A stretch of DNA of 64,000 nucleotides from Akebia trifoliata (GCA_017979445.1 CM030716.1:8989974-9053973); one strand, 5' to 3'; shown: positions 49,578 through 61,989, counted from the first letter of the stretch. Notes: generated by a model not told the origin, from the letters alone. Numbers and translations are program-made.

Positions 49578-51270
49578 AAATCTGAATTTATCTAATGTTG
49601 ACACAATTAATGTTCTTGAGAGTGAGCTCATCTCAACCATTGTCATTCTATCATCAATGTAACACCTATTGGAATCTCGATTTATTTTGGATCACCCAAA
49701 AGTGATCATTGATTGGACCTTAAAAATTATAAAAATTATGCCTATTGCAATGTTTGTTTGATCAATTATTATATGCGATGCTCATTAATTGATTTGCCAT
49801 GATCTTGACAGATATATTTGTGATGTGTTTGATTTCATCTTAATTTCGATGTGATGGGTTTTGGATTATTTTCTTGATCAATATTCATTTGATATCCATA
49901 TGTGATGACATAATCTGTGGCCCATGGGCTCACGTGTTTGAAAAAGGCCCCGGGCACACCCCACCCTGTTTTGCACACACCACATGCACGTTACTGTTTT
50001 ACTCACTTACACGTCCTATTTAGCCAACGTGGCACTAGTGCGTGGCCCGGTCTCTTCGGAGATGCGACGTCATTCATGAAACCCACAACTCCAGTCACGT
50101 ACCTTAGGGTATATCAAACTGGGGGCATTAATACCGTCTGATCAGGTGATTCTGAGAGATATATTGATGCACCCAGGCTGGGGCAACCTGAGCCTTTGTC
50201 CTATTGTAAGCCACACAGTCACATGTCCCGATTGCCAACGTAGTACTAATACGTGGTCGGTCCCCTCGTGGGATGCCAAACCATTTATGAAAGCTACAAC
50301 TCTTGACTCGTACCCGTAGGTATAAAAGGTAATCTAAGTATATCAATTGCACTTCTTGGTCAAAACCGATGCCTAAGCAAGATCTTGCCCCGCTGTACCC
50401 TACTGTACGAGGGGGATAGACTACGTCTATTCTAGACGAGAGGTATTTAAGTGGGTCCTTGCTCAGCATTGTGCGCCACCTCTCAACTGGAGATCAAACT
50501 GGCTGTTTTTGGCTTCAGAGAAGTGAGTTGAGGTTTTAGATTATCACCTATACGGTATATCAAACCAAGTCACCACGTATCGAGAGGTATATAGGTGTGC
50601 TTGGGCAAGGGTGGCTAGATAAAAATGCATTGCACATAGTAAACCTAGAGTCTATAAGCCTTCCTATAAGTCACGACCCGAATTGACTATGGGTGTTCCT
50701 GGATTGCTTTATTCAATCCAACCAACAGGTAGGTGGGCGGACCGATCCAGAATAATCAAACAAAATCCGCAATATCGGTCCTACCCAATCGGTGAAATGT
50801 ACTGATTAATTTGAACCACTTAAACCAGTTGACCCAATGGACAAATTGATCAAACTGATCAATACCAAATCAGTTGGACTAATTGGTTTCACTTTTAAAG
50901 ATCCAGACCACTTTATCTAGAAAGATTATATCTTAAGATCAAATTAATTTATCTGATCAAAGGTTCAATCCCAATCAGGGGTAGACCCGCATCTAACCTT
51001 TCTCACTTTCTTGGTCACTATAGACTTATGGTGCATTTGGATTCGATTTTCCGTCAGACTTGGGCTATTTTACGTCAAAACTTTAATCATGTGGTTAAGA
51101 GTCTAACCTTTAGAGTCAATGGTTAACCTTGGTTTACTTCCAATCAGGTGATAATTGGTCCTAAACGTTCTAAACCTCCATCTGTACCACTTTGGGTCCG
51201 TGAAAAGAGTCGTCTTTCTAGAGTACCATTGCCAAGTAGTCAGTCTTTGCCACAAGAAAAAACGAGAACC
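49578..51270 (+). other. Untranslated leader of the retrotransposon
   Basis: Non-coding sequence between the 193-bp array and gag. It has two partly similar segments around 49917-50140 and 50170-50360 (both with CGTGG, CCAACGT and GGTATAT... motifs), an old internal duplication. No believable gene. Confidence 0.6.
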
Positions 51271-52680
51271 ATGGATGAAGCTGCGCTCCGTCAGATTTTA
51301 GAATCTTTTCAAGCCCAGATTATTGCCTCTGTCCAAACACAAATCGAATCCCTGAAAATTGAAAAGGGAAAAGATAAAGCTATAGAACCTCAGGATGTGT
51401 TTGACCTCGTTGAAAACCAAGAAGATGATCAGTTACACGTTGACCCTATCCTAGCTCATCGAATAACTCAAGTTGAAACTGCTTTGAAGAACATCAAAGA
51501 CCCTGATGATCTTACTCTTGGATTAGGGTCAATGACCTTGTTTCCCACGGTCCGTTTACCAGAAAAGTTCACAATGCTAGATATGGAGAAGTTTGACGGT
51601 ATTGGATGCCCTAGGACTCACTTAAAAGTATATGTCGGCATAATGCAATCTCAGGGTCTAAGTGAAGAACAGATGGCTCAACTTTTTCAAAGAACCCTGA
51701 CAGGTCCTGCACTACGCTGGTTAATGTCATTGGACTCATCTCGGGTAAGAACATGGCATGAATTGATGAAAGAGTTTATTGGTCGATATTCATTCAACAC
51801 GGATATTGAACTCACAAGAAGAGATTTAGAAACTACTAAACAAAAACCTGGGGAAACTTTAACTGAGTTCATTGCTCGATGGAGAGCTAAAGCCGCTCAA
51901 CTGTGGGACCGACCTCAAGAGAAGGAACAAGTTAAGATTATCCTCAGGAATCTCACTCCAAATTATGCTAAGTACTTGATGCCTCAGTACCTTCCTACTT
52001 TTCAATCTCTCCTTGAGGCTGGAAATCAAGTTGAGGATGCCTACTCTTCGGGACTTTTTGGTAACTCGTCTGAGTCAAAACCCAAACATTTCAAGCCTAA
52101 TGTCAATTCCTTACAAGTGGCTAACACCTCCTTCACACTATCTCCTCAAGCTACTCAACATTCACAAACTAAGCCTAGGAGACAGTTTGCCAATCTTGGA
52201 ATGTCCCTTAGTGTTGCTTATCAAAAATTGATGAAAAGGGGATTGCTGGCACCTTTACAACCTAAGCCTTTACCTAATCCTCTTCCCCCAAACATAGATA
52301 ATGGGCAATTCTGTGAATTCCATCAGATGCCTGGTCATGTTCTTGACAGGTGTATTACTCTCAGACATGCTATCCAAGACCTTATTGAGCAAGGAAAAGT
52401 CACCATACCCACTCCTACTACTCCCAATGTTAAGACTGACCCTTTGCCTACTTTTCAAAATCAACCCCCTCCTACTCTGAACCTAATATCCATATCCAAA
52501 CCCGAATCAATTGATCCAGTTCCCTTCATTCACCAAATGGGTCTTAACAGTGCATTCGCTCCATGCCAGAATGAGCACAACTACCCTAAGGCAGCGACAG
52601 AACTGAAGAACAGGGAAATTATTGAAGCAACGGATTGTCGCGAATATGACAGAGGCTTGAATCAAAATATGAAGAGATAG
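51271..52680 (+). CDS. Gag polyprotein of the gag-only retrotransposon
   Basis: Uninterrupted frame of 469 residues from the first ATG (MDEAALRQIL). The frame stays open upstream to 51148, but only a GTG is there, so 51271 is preferred. Residues 105-235 form a Retrotrans_gag domain, with EKFDGIGCPRTHLKVY, LTGPALRWL, WHELMKEFIGRYS and LTEFIARWRAKA. A zinc-knuckle variant CX2HX4HX4C (Cys348, His351, His356, Cys361) precedes LRHAIQDLIEQGKV, typical of Tat/Ogre gag. The product should assemble virus-like particles around the element's RNA in the cytoplasm. No protease or polymerase is fused to it. Its intact frame agrees with the young LTRs. Confidence 0.92.
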   Translation: MDEAALRQILESFQAQIIASVQTQIESLKIEKGKDKAIEPQDVFDLVENQEDDQLHVDPILAHRITQVETALKNIKDPDDLTLGLGSMTLFPTVRLPEKFTMLDMEKFDGIGCPRTHLKVYVGIMQSQGLSEEQMAQLFQRTLTGPALRWLMSLDSSRVRTWHELMKEFIGRYSFNTDIELTRRDLETTKQKPGETLTEFIARWRAKAAQLWDRPQEKEQVKIILRNLTPNYAKYLMPQYLPTFQSLLEAGNQVEDAYSSGLFGNSSESKPKHFKPNVNSLQVANTSFTLSPQATQHSQTKPRRQFANLGMSLSVAYQKLMKRGLLAPLQPKPLPNPLPPNIDNGQFCEFHQMPGHVLDRCITLRHAIQDLIEQGKVTIPTPTTPNVKTDPLPTFQNQPPPTLNLISISKPESIDPVPFIHQMGLNSAFAPCQNEHNYPKAATELKNREIIEATDCREYDRGLNQNMKR

Positions 52681-54849
52681 TAAAAGCAGGCAAGTTCAAG
52701 TCATCCATCGAAGATAACCGAAGTGGCATAGACTCTAGATTTGTGTCCCTCTATTCATAATGATGTCATCTTTTAAGTTTTCTTAGTTTTTTTTTAGCTT
52801 CAATTGCGTCAGTCTTTGAATTCAGTTAGCCATCTTTATTTTTGGGTTTTAGTAAGGTTTGTCAGTTTGTGTTCTTTTTTATTCTAATAAAGAAGCTTTT
52901 GATTATCATGTGTGCAATAATGATGTGAACATAAAATCTAACATGAGAAATGACTTAAAGCTCACTAATCAAATTTGATAAATATTGGAATTAAAGAGTA
53001 CACTCAAGAAGTGCAAATTGGTGATACATTATCCTCAGGAGAACATGAGAGTATAGTAAACTTACTTGAGAAATTCAACAATATTTCTTGCATGGTCTCA
53101 TAAGGATATATAGATGGATCGCATAAAAATATAGATCAAGACATATAGTCAAGGGTGAACTTCAAAGTCGAAGATTATTGGTCAAAAATGATATAGCTGA
53201 AGGCATCGACAAAGACACTAAGACTTACAAGTGGATCTACCAGGTTTCTCACTCAAAAGAGGAGAATTTTCATTCATAAGAGAATAAAAGAGTTTCTCGA
53301 AATTTTAGAGTTAGAAAACTCAATCATACTCGATTTCACAAAAGAAAACTGAAGAATATTCATTCTCAAAAGAAGACCTTGCTCGACAGAGCAATTCAGA
53401 TATCGAATTCCTGAAACTTTGACCAAGTCAAGCAGCATTCACCAAAGGAGGCCTTCTTTGGTCGAACAATCATCCTGTCTTACCAAAAAAAAAAAAACAT
53501 TTTTTTAGCCCCTTGCAGTCTTTTAAAAGAAAAATAAAAGCAGTAGCCTCTTCTTTCTAAACCATACCAACCAACCTTGGGAGGGAATCTTAGTATGAAC
53601 TACGTTTTGACCTGATCCCAAAAGGAAAAAAAAGAAATATTTGGGGTACGTAGGCAACCTGAGAAGTTACTTTAGGCCCGGTCATTAAAAGAAAAATGTA
53701 TTCTCTTAAGGAAAGTGTCATCCAAAAGAAAAGAATGCCAAACTAAGGGCATTAGAAAAAAGAATCAAAAGAATTGACAAAAAGAAAAGAATGCCAAACT
53801 AGGGGCATTTAGAAAAAAAATCAAAATAATTGATAGAAAAGAGAGAATATCAAACTAGGGGAATTTTGGGAAGTTGAGCCTTATATCTTTTCTTTCTAAA
53901 CCATATCCTAAGCCCACCTATTAAGTCCTCCTGAAGGCTAATTGACTCGGTTAAGGTGCAGGAAACTGAGAAATTGTCGATTTGGTTACACAAGATCATC
54001 AAGAAAAAAAAGAGAAGCTCGCTAAGTCGAAAACCTGAAAAGGCAGCTTAGGCAAAATTTAGGGCATAACCATAAAAAAGAAAGCTTGTTAGGTTGAAAA
54101 CCTGAAAAGGCGACCTAGGCAAAAATCAAGGCATCATCAAAAAAAGAAAAACAAAGCCCGCTAGATTGAAAACCTAAAGAGGCGATCTAGGAAAAAATTA
54201 GGGCATCATCAAATGGGAGGAAAGGTCCCGTCAAGAAGAAAAATTCAGAAGGAAGCTTGTGCAAAAATTGCAGAACCATTCAAGTCACGATATTTGTCTT
54301 TTAGCCAAGAGCTCACATCCGACAAAGACAATATTGAAGTCGAAAAAATCAGAAGTCATCTTGAACATTGTAGGATCTTCAAAAGTATGTTTACTTGTTC
54401 AAGTGTTCGCTAATGGAAGATGTAGAATCATCAGCCACTTTGAAGAGGAAGATCTTTTATTCTAATATTTATCAAGATTTTTTAAGTCCAGCTCAAGCAT
54501 TTTTCAAAAGAAATTCGAAAAAAAATGATCAATTCTTTATTGCACATATGATAATCTTAAGAGTCTTAAATTTAAGAGAATGTCAGTTCTTCTATCTATC
54601 ATACATCAGAGTCCATATTTTTCAAGCGTAATCCATTCCATCAGTCTCGTAGTCAAGTCCCAATTAAAGCCAACCTTGAAACTAGGGGCATTTTTGAAGG
54701 TCATTTAATTCCAAAATTTTTGTTCTTAATCACATGATAAAAAGAAAATCATACAAAAGCTTAAAAGTCCGGCGAAACCCAATGATAATTACGAATCCAG
54801 ATGCATGATAAGCCAATAAAGGCCTGATCTTTCAAACTTTGAGCTCGAT
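52681..54849 (+). other. 3' non-coding region, first part, with short repeats
   Basis: No pol motifs in any frame. It includes two or three copies of a roughly 60-bp unit (AAAGAATGCCAAACTA(A/G)GGGCAT, 53730-53875) and three copies of a roughly 70-bp unit (AAAACCTGAAAAGGC, GGGCATCATCAA; 54005-54215). The frames open between 54213 and 54631 match nothing and overlap one another. Confidence 0.65.
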
Positions 54850-56010
54850 TTTGAATCATATAATCAATTAATAGGATTGTTTAAATTCCTATAAATCTAA
54901 GCCCGAGAAACGTGGCTTAGTAAGTTCGAGTCCGAGAAACGAGACTCCAATTTTTTTGAATCATAAAATGAATGGGCTTGTTGAAGTGCCTATAAACCTA
55001 AGTTCGAGTCCGAGAAACGAGACTCCAACTTGTTGAATCATAAAATGAATAGGCTTTTTGAAGTGCCTACAAACCTAAGTTCGAGTTCGAGAAACGAGAC
55101 TCCAACTTGTTGAATCATAGAATGAATAGGCTTTTTGAAGTGCCTACAAACCTAAGTTCGAGTCCGAGAAACGAGACTCCAACTTGTTGAATCATAGAAT
55201 GAATAGGCTTTTTGAAGTGCCTACAAACCTAAGTTCGAGTCCGAGAAACGAGACTCCAACTTGTTGAATCATAGAATGAATAGGCTTTTTGAAGTGCCTA
55301 CAAACCCAAGTTCGAGTCCGAGAAACGAGACTCCAACTTTTTGAATCATAGAATGAATAGGCTTTTTGAAGTGCCTACATACCTAAGTTCGAGTCCGAGA
55401 AACGAGACTCCAACTTGTTGAATCATAAAATGAATAGGCTTTTTGAAGTGCCTACAAACCTAAGTTCGAGTCCGAGAAACGAAACTCCAACTTTTTGAAT
55501 CATAGAATGAATAGGCTTTTTGAAGTGCCTACAAACCTAAGTTCGAGTCCGAGAAACGAGACTCCAACTTTTTGAATCATAGAATGAATAGGCTTTTTGA
55601 AGTGCCTACAAACCTAAGTTCGAGTCCGAGAAACGAGACTCCAATTTTTGAATCATAGAATGAATAGGCTTTTTGAAGTGCCTACAAACCTAAGTTCGAG
55701 TCCGAGAAACGAGACTCCAACTTTTTGAATAATATATAGGCTTTTTGAAGTGCCTATAAACCTAAGTTCGAGTCCGAGAAATGAGACTCCAACGTTTTGA
55801 ATCATAGGCTTTTTGAAGTGCCTATTAACCTTAGTTCGAGTCCGAGAAACGAGACTTCAATTTTAATAGGATTGTTTAAGTTCCTGCAAACCTTAGCCAG
55901 AGTCCGAGATACGAGACTCCAGCTTTGTTTGAAATCATATTGAATTAATAGGATTGTTTAAGTTCCTTAGCCTGAGAAGCTTGGCTACAATAGGCTCCAG
56001 TCCGATAAAT
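54850..56010 (+). repeat. 77-bp tandem array, about 13 units, 3' region of the element
   Basis: The unit contains AAGTTCGAGTCCGAGAAACG, AGACTCCAACTT, TTGAATCATAGAATGAATAG and GCTTTTTGAAGTGCCTAC; GTTCGAGTCC at 55156 and 55233 gives the 77-bp period. Central units are nearly identical and the edge units decay, with deletions near 55725 and 55800. It is unrelated to the 193-bp leader array. Confidence 0.93.
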
Positions 56011-56474
56011 GAGACTCAAACTTTTTCGAACTCTAAAAAGAATTTCAAATAGGATTTAACGAAGTTCCTACAATGTTATAACTCCCCAATTACCTTTGTT
56101 AAACCTTGCTATGATTGTTTTCGTTGCATAAGTGCATCTCAATTTTGAATCATTATTGTCAGTGAGAGAAGATCTCTAGGACCTGGCACATTTTTACTTA
56201 GTTTCACACAGCATCACACCATTGCACACACGTGCACTTTTGCATCAGTCAGGGAGAATCTTCTAAAATTCGAGGATCTGACATCGTCAGTGAGAGTTCA
56301 AGCTCGAGGACCTGACAACCTTTTAGTTCGGAAAGAGTTTTACGCTCAAGGATCCGAACACCCTGACGAAGTGCTAAATCAGGCTGCAAAATGAACTGTC
56401 ACTAGCTTTGGCATTCGGATATCGCACTATCTACCAAAATAGATTTGCTATCTAGTTTGCTTCAACCCTCTGCC

Positions 56475-56483
56475 AAAGAGGGG
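56475..56483 (+). other. Polypurine tract
   Basis: AAAGAGGGG, followed by CATC and the 3' LTR start at 56488; it primes plus-strand synthesis in this family. The preceding stretch 56011-56474 is non-coding. Confidence 0.8.
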
Positions 56484-56487
56484 CATC

Positions 56488-58234
56488 TGTAGACACCCCA
56501 TTTTTGCACTCGCCTGATTAATCAACTCGTCAACCCGATCGCAAGGATTCCCAATGATGGATGTGTATTCCATTGCTTTACTTTGTTACCAGATTTGTTT
56601 CAGAGAATCCAGATGAGGTATCTCGAATTGACAAAACCTTAGAAACCACGCTACGCTAGGAAAATACGACCCCAGAAACCTAGAAATCATCATCTTGCAG
56701 ACCAAAAAGAAGCTTCACGATAAAAATCACTAAAAATTGACCAAATTACCAAAATACCCCTAACCTCAAAATAACCCTAGAGCCTACGTTACGCTTAGGA
56801 AAACTCTCTCGAACACATAAAATAACAAATCGGAACCAAATAAATCATTTCACCACACCAATTTTAACAGAATTTGACAAAATTACGAAAATGCCCCTCA
56901 TAAAGTTCACAATCATTTCACACAAAAAATTTCATAAATAACACAAAATAATATTTCCATTGAATTCCTTACGAAAAATCGATTCTAAAACATCCTAGAA
57001 CATTAAAAACTGACTTAAAACGTGAAAAGTCCTCTCCGGGGGCAAAACGGTAATTTCACAATTTTCATAATTAAAAAATTCGAAATTAATAAATAAAACA
57101 TTAAATAATTAAAGTGAAACATTAATGAAATTAATTTAAAATTTTGAACCTAAAAAATCGATTAATCGGACTCTCAGGCAAAATTGTTGAGGGTTCGTGA
57201 GATATTTCTTTAAGGACCCCTCCATTTGGGGGTCCAAAGAATTAAAGAAATAATGGAAGGGGGTTCTCCAAAATTAAAAGTAAATCAAGCAAGACTGAAG
57301 TCAAGGTATTAAAGTCAATCAAGTAGACTAAAGTCAAAATTAAAGTCAATTAAGCAAGACTAAAGTCAAGATATTAAAGTCAATCAATTAAGACTAAAGT
57401 CAAAACATTAAAAGTCAATCAAATAAGACCAAAAGTCATAATAGAGTTCTAATTAAATAATAACTCTATCTAATAGAGTTCTAACTTAAAAACAATTCTA
57501 CCTAAAACAATTCTAATTAAAACACAATTCTACCTAAAACAATTTTAACTAAAACACAACTCTAATTAAAAGAACTCTAATTGAATACTAATTCTATCCA
57601 AATCAACCCTAAAAAAAAATCTATAAATAGAGGTGCTCACACCCTATTTTCGTATCAAATTATAAACCCTAAGAGAAGTAGGTCTAGAAGCTCCCCTAGC
57701 CCCCCATAAACCCTAGTTTTGGAGCCCCAACTCCTTAGCTAACATCCCTCCTTCAATTTTAGTCTAGAAAACACCCAAAAGCCTTCTAAAAACATCCCCA
57801 AATCCGCAACGAACTTGAAGAGTTCAGATTCAAAAAACAAGGAGATACCTTGCCTCGGAGATCCGAAGTCAAATCCGGAAGCAGAACGAAGCAAGGGAGC
57901 ACGGTACAAGGAGTTCTTTTTGTCAGATCTGAGGGAACCAAGTCCTTGCCATCGGAAAGGTAAACCTTTTATTTTATTTATTTTCTTATCTAGGTTTTAG
58001 CAATGTAATTTACTTGGGAATTTAGTAGAGACCGGCTTTGGCCGGGCGGGGTTGGTGCCTAACACCTTCCAACCCCGTAACTTGATCCCCGAATTCAGTT
58101 TTTTTGGTTTTAGATTAGTTTTTATCCGTTTAGAGTCATTGATCGGTTCCTAGACCGTAATAACTAGGTGGCGACTCCCAAACCTCAAGGGTCAAAAGCG
58201 GATCCGCGCATCCCGCGGATCGAGGGCGCTTTCA
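56488..58234 (+). repeat. 3' LTR
   Basis: Colinear with the 5' LTR. About six substitutions were seen by eye (for example GAAACC to GGAACC, AACCGA to AACTGA, GTCGGG to GCCGGG), plus more than a dozen mostly one-base length differences. TATA box at 57622-57629. Confidence 0.92.
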
Positions 58235-59604
58235 CCACGCTACGCTAGGAAAATATTACCTAAAACATATAAATCATCATTCTGGGGACAAAAAAAAGCT
58301 TTACGAGAAAAATTACCAAATTTTCAAAATACCCCTGACATCAAAACATCAAAAATATCAAATTTGTTATTTATTTTGTCTTAATTAATTGATTTTATTT
58401 GGTCTTAATTTGTTATTTTATGTTTAGGAAACTCTTTCGAATACATAAAATAACAAATTAAGACCAAATAAATCGTTTGGTCAATTTTCACAAAATTTGA
58501 AAAAATTACAAAAATGCCCACATAGGGTCTACAATCATTTCACTCTAAAAACCCATAAGTGGCATAAACTGATACTCTCATTGAATTCCTTACAAAAAAT
58601 TGATTTCAAAACATCCCAAAACGTCAAAAATCAATCTCTCAAAATGATAATTTTTTAAATCCTAAAAATCAAAAATTTGAAATTAATAATTAAAACATTA
58701 ATTAACGTAAGTGAAATCTTAATAAATTAAATTAAAAATTTTGAACAAATAAAATCAATTAATTAAGCTGACAGGTCAAATTTTAAGTGGTGTGGTGGCC
58801 CCTTTATTTAAGTGAGGTCCACATAATATTTAATAAAGAACCCTCCATTGAGGGTCCCAAAAAATTAAAAATATAATATACTAAATAACCTTCTATTTGA
58901 GGATTCTCCAAAACTTCAAAATCTTCATTCTACGTAAAATTCAAAATCCTAATTGAAAAACTTAACTTTATCTCTAAGAAACCTAAAAAATCCTAATCTC
59001 CCAATAAGCTCTATAAAAAGGAGTCACCACCACCAAAATTTGCAGATCAAGAAAAATTCTAAGAAAGAGATGTCAAAAACTCTCACAAAACTTTCTCAAA
59101 CCCTAAATATGAAGTCCCAAGTCCATACCTAACACCCAAACCCTATTTTTTTACCTAAGAAACACCTAAAAATTCTTAAAACACCTGGAAAAATTAAAAA
59201 ATATTCAGATCTAAGAGGAGAAAACCTCATCTCAGAGATCAGAAGCAAATCTAGTAACAAAGACAAAAATGGGAAGATTTACAAGAAGAATGCTCTTCAC
59301 CAATTCTGAGGGAATCGACCGTCACAATCACCCAGGTAAAGAAGGTAGTTTTTTTATTTTAATTTTAGGACCATTTTTTACTGCAATGTAAAATTTTTGG
59401 GAAAAGTAAAGACCGACGTTTGCTAGGCGAGATTGGTCCCTAACACCTTCCAATCTCGTAACGTGATCCTCGGACCCATTTTTTTGTAGATCAATACCTT
59501 TTATCTGTTTAGAGTCATGTTTCGATTCCTAGACCGTAAAACTAGGTGACGACTCCCAAAATAACAAAAAGCGGATCTGCACCCACGGATTGAGGGCGCT
59601 TTCA

Positions 59605-60239
59605 AATAGGAGATTCTAGTGGAGACCTAGGAGTTTTTGGATCTTGTGGCCATTAAGCTGAAGGTGTAGATGAGCGTTCTTCATATTGTTGGGGAGATCC
59701 TAGTGTCGTATGGTTCTTCATTTTTCAACCCAAAAAAAAAAAGACAAATCAAATGTACAGACATTGGGAACCAACAATAGTGTTAGTAGGTTCTTCTCCA
59801 GCACACGATGAAATCCCAATCGTTAATGCACCACTTTCCTTACCCTCGCATAAAAGATCAGTTGGCCAAAAAGTTATTTGTGAATTTGGTTGAGGACTTA
59901 AAACTCTCATAATTATGAGATGAGTGATGGCTTTGAGTTTAGGCTGATTATTGTTTCTTATAAAAGTTTATAGTAAAGAAAATGCCAGATTTCAAGGAAG
60001 CCTAAAGGGTTCTTGTGGAATTTAAGGGAGGTGGACAGACAACAAATTCATGGACAAACTTTCAAACTTGGATATGTTTTCATTCAAGATGAGGTCAGTT
60101 TACAATTAATGATGCATAATCCCTCTTATTATCCATGATTATAAAATGAAGAAAAAAAGGAAATGAGAAACTTCCCTTTAGACTAATAAACATAAAATGT
60201 TACTTTGTGAATTTAACGACTAAACCGAGCTACTTGTTT
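59605..60239. other. Remnant internal sequence of the outer element, then spacer
   Basis: Directly after the outer LTR, TAGGAGATTCTAGTGGAGA resembles a decayed form of the PBS at 48567 (about 14 of 19 positions). No gag follows, and the homology fades by about 59760. The rest is non-coding 3' flank of the TBL-type gene. Confidence 0.55.
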
Positions 60240-61802
60240 TCATTGAAGGAGAGCTGCATATAGGAGTTCGTTCCAAGTATCAGGTAGCCCTGGAAGACAC
60301 CAGTGGCTGCAGTCCAAGCCCTTGTGCTTGCCACTGTAAAGGGATGGGTGCGCGTCTTTCCTCAGCTGTGAAAGCCTTGTCACACCGAGAAGGTACACGG
60401 GTTTTCTTAGCCTACTCAACACTTTGTTCACCACTAATGCAGCCTCGGGTAGACCACTTGAATATATCGACCCGAATATTGGTAGTGTCTCACCCTTGCA
60501 ATCCTTCGATGGTTTATGCCAATCCTTCCCTCTGGATTAACAAACAAATAATGAAACAATTTTCGTCAATCAACATTTTACATTTTTTTATGAGTTGTTT
60601 GATCACATTTGACTTGACTTTTTTTTTTTTTTGTATGATCTCCTGGATAGGACCCTGTGGACCATTGTTTTGAAGATCAGTATGATCATTCATGATCAAT
60701 CTCTTTAGGGAATGTGTGATTCCAAGAAAAAAATTTCAAGGGAGAAATGAATTCCTTGGGAAGTGTAATGGGAAAATGGATTTCTTGACAAAATGTTGCG
60801 CTTAGGAAATTTTGAAAAAGAGGGTTGCTTGTATGATCTCCTTGTGAGTTTGTTTGGAAATATTTTTTCTGCAAAAGGGGGACATTGTTTTTTTAGGAAG
60901 ATGATTTTCCCACAAAAAAAATGCACAAACATATACTTCCAAATAAGGTAATAAAGATTTGGGTTCTATAATAAGGATTTAATTCAATATGATATCGGAT
61001 TGGTTCTAAATCAACCATCTCCTGATCTGATAAAATGTGAGATTAGTATATAAATTATACTAATATTTTGTTTAAATATATGAAATCTATTTAGATTTTA
61101 TATATGAAATCGGGTTAGGTATGAATATTGAGATCTAGATGAAAACCCGATCATGCCTAGGTAAGTTTCAATGTTTATCGGCTCGATTCGAGGTCCAATC
61201 TAACCCACCCTAATTAGGTTGGTTTTAGATCGACATGAATCAAATCCAGACCCGATCCATCAACAACCCTACTCCAACCATGACATTTAAGTTCACTACT
61301 TAGTGTATCATAAAAAAGTTGGTGTGGCAATATAAACTCTCTTCTTGTGATTAGGTAAAGTGAGGGCTTACTCATAGTGTGTGGGAGAAATCCCTTGGAA
61401 GAAGACTTTGGTTTTGATAGGATTAACATTACGGTCCACCCATCTGGCCCACGTTGTCATCCCTTTATAAAAAGCAATCAGACGGTTCATATCTTTATAC
61501 AACTTGTTCCCATCTTGCATGTAATCCCATCTGCAACACAGTCAATGGACATAATAATTGATACCCACTAGTGGTAGCAATATTTGATGTTAAAAAGGAA
61601 GTGTTAAGGGTTTAAGTTGGTCATACGGTTGAGATTTTCCTTTGTGGGTCCACCAATGCCATGAATTGAAGATCAGCAAGTCCATGTCCTTCCATGCATT
61701 ACCCCCAACTATTGAATCAAGTTTCAAAACCAGGCCCACTTTTTCGTGAACCAGATCAACTAAATACGGTGTACGATACAGCATCACTGAAACTCCATAA
61801 TC
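60240..61802 (-). CDS. TBL/PMR5-family polysaccharide O-acetyltransferase, 3' half (three last exons)
   Basis: Minus-strand exons are 61802-61627, 61530-61372 and 60531-60240. All have AG acceptors and GT donors and their phases join, giving 208 residues to the TGA at 60242-60240. The first reads [25 protein letters not shown] and [13 protein letters not shown]. The second reads [29 protein letters not shown] and [13 protein letters not shown]. The third has [34 protein letters not shown] and the catalytic DxxH in [19 protein letters not shown]. These are the PC-esterase hallmarks of TRICHOME BIREFRINGENCE-LIKE proteins, Golgi enzymes that acetylate cell-wall polysaccharides. The GDS-bearing 5' exons (about 170 residues) are not within 61803-64000; either a long intron runs out of the window or the gene is truncated. 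Confidence 0.88.
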
Positions 61803-61989
61803 CTGCAAAAAAAAAAAAAAAAATTCGTTCGGATGTCAATTGGGTCTGCTGATGCAGTTTGGTCCGACTGAAAAAACAAGGCTTAGTGCCTTGAACTTGA
61901 GTCCATAAATGTTTCGACCCATTAAATCCGGGTTGGATTAAGACCTAAAACAATGCCCATCTGGGTCTTTAACCATATAATATATAATG

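Larger units (their letters stand above)
46830..58234 (+). mobile_element. Complete gag-only LTR retrotransposon (TR-GAG type, Tat/Ogre-like)
   Basis: 11,405 bp with LTRs of 1736 and 1747 bp, the target duplication CCACG (46825-46829 and 58235-58239), PBS, PPT and one intact gag. Nothing resembling protease, reverse transcriptase, RNase H or integrase lies in the 3.8 kb between gag and the 3' LTR. It must therefore move, if at all, with enzymes supplied by an autonomous relative. Long LTRs, the PBS sequence, the gag type and tandem repeats in the non-coding parts agree with the Tat/Ogre branch of Ty3-type elements. Few substitutions separate the LTRs, so the insertion is recent. Confidence 0.9.
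46669..59604 (+). mobile_element. Outer LTR, split by the gag-only retrotransposon
   Basis: The left piece is 46669-46829 (begins TATAGACACCCC, a G-to-A change from TGTAGACACCCC). The right piece is 58235-59604 (ends GGGCGCTTTCA). Together they form one LTR of about 1.5 kb, clearly related to the inserted element but strongly diverged, hence older. It continues at 59605 into a PBS-like sequence, so it is probably the 5' LTR of a truncated element rather than a solo LTR. A perfect 26-bp inverted repeat (58397-58422 with 58444-58469) is private to it. Confidence 0.85.

Noticed and set aside
49917..50469. Frames of 74 and 113 residues in the retrotransposon leader
   Set aside because: On opposite strands, overlapping, lacking any family motif and lying between the PBS/193-bp array and gag.
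51148..51270. Gag start at the upstream GTG, adding 41 residues
   Set aside because: Plant translation normally needs ATG, and the first in-frame ATG (51271) precedes all gag domains. The upstream part shows no conserved motif.
54850..56010. Regular repeat array that superficially resembles a CRISPR
   Set aside because: The 77-bp units are contiguous direct repeats with no unique spacers, inside a plant LTR retrotransposon; it is a satellite-like array.
60344..60673. Plus-strand frame of 109 residues
   Set aside because: It is antisense to the last TBL exon, which has matching splice sites and the DCSHWCLPG motif on the minus strand.
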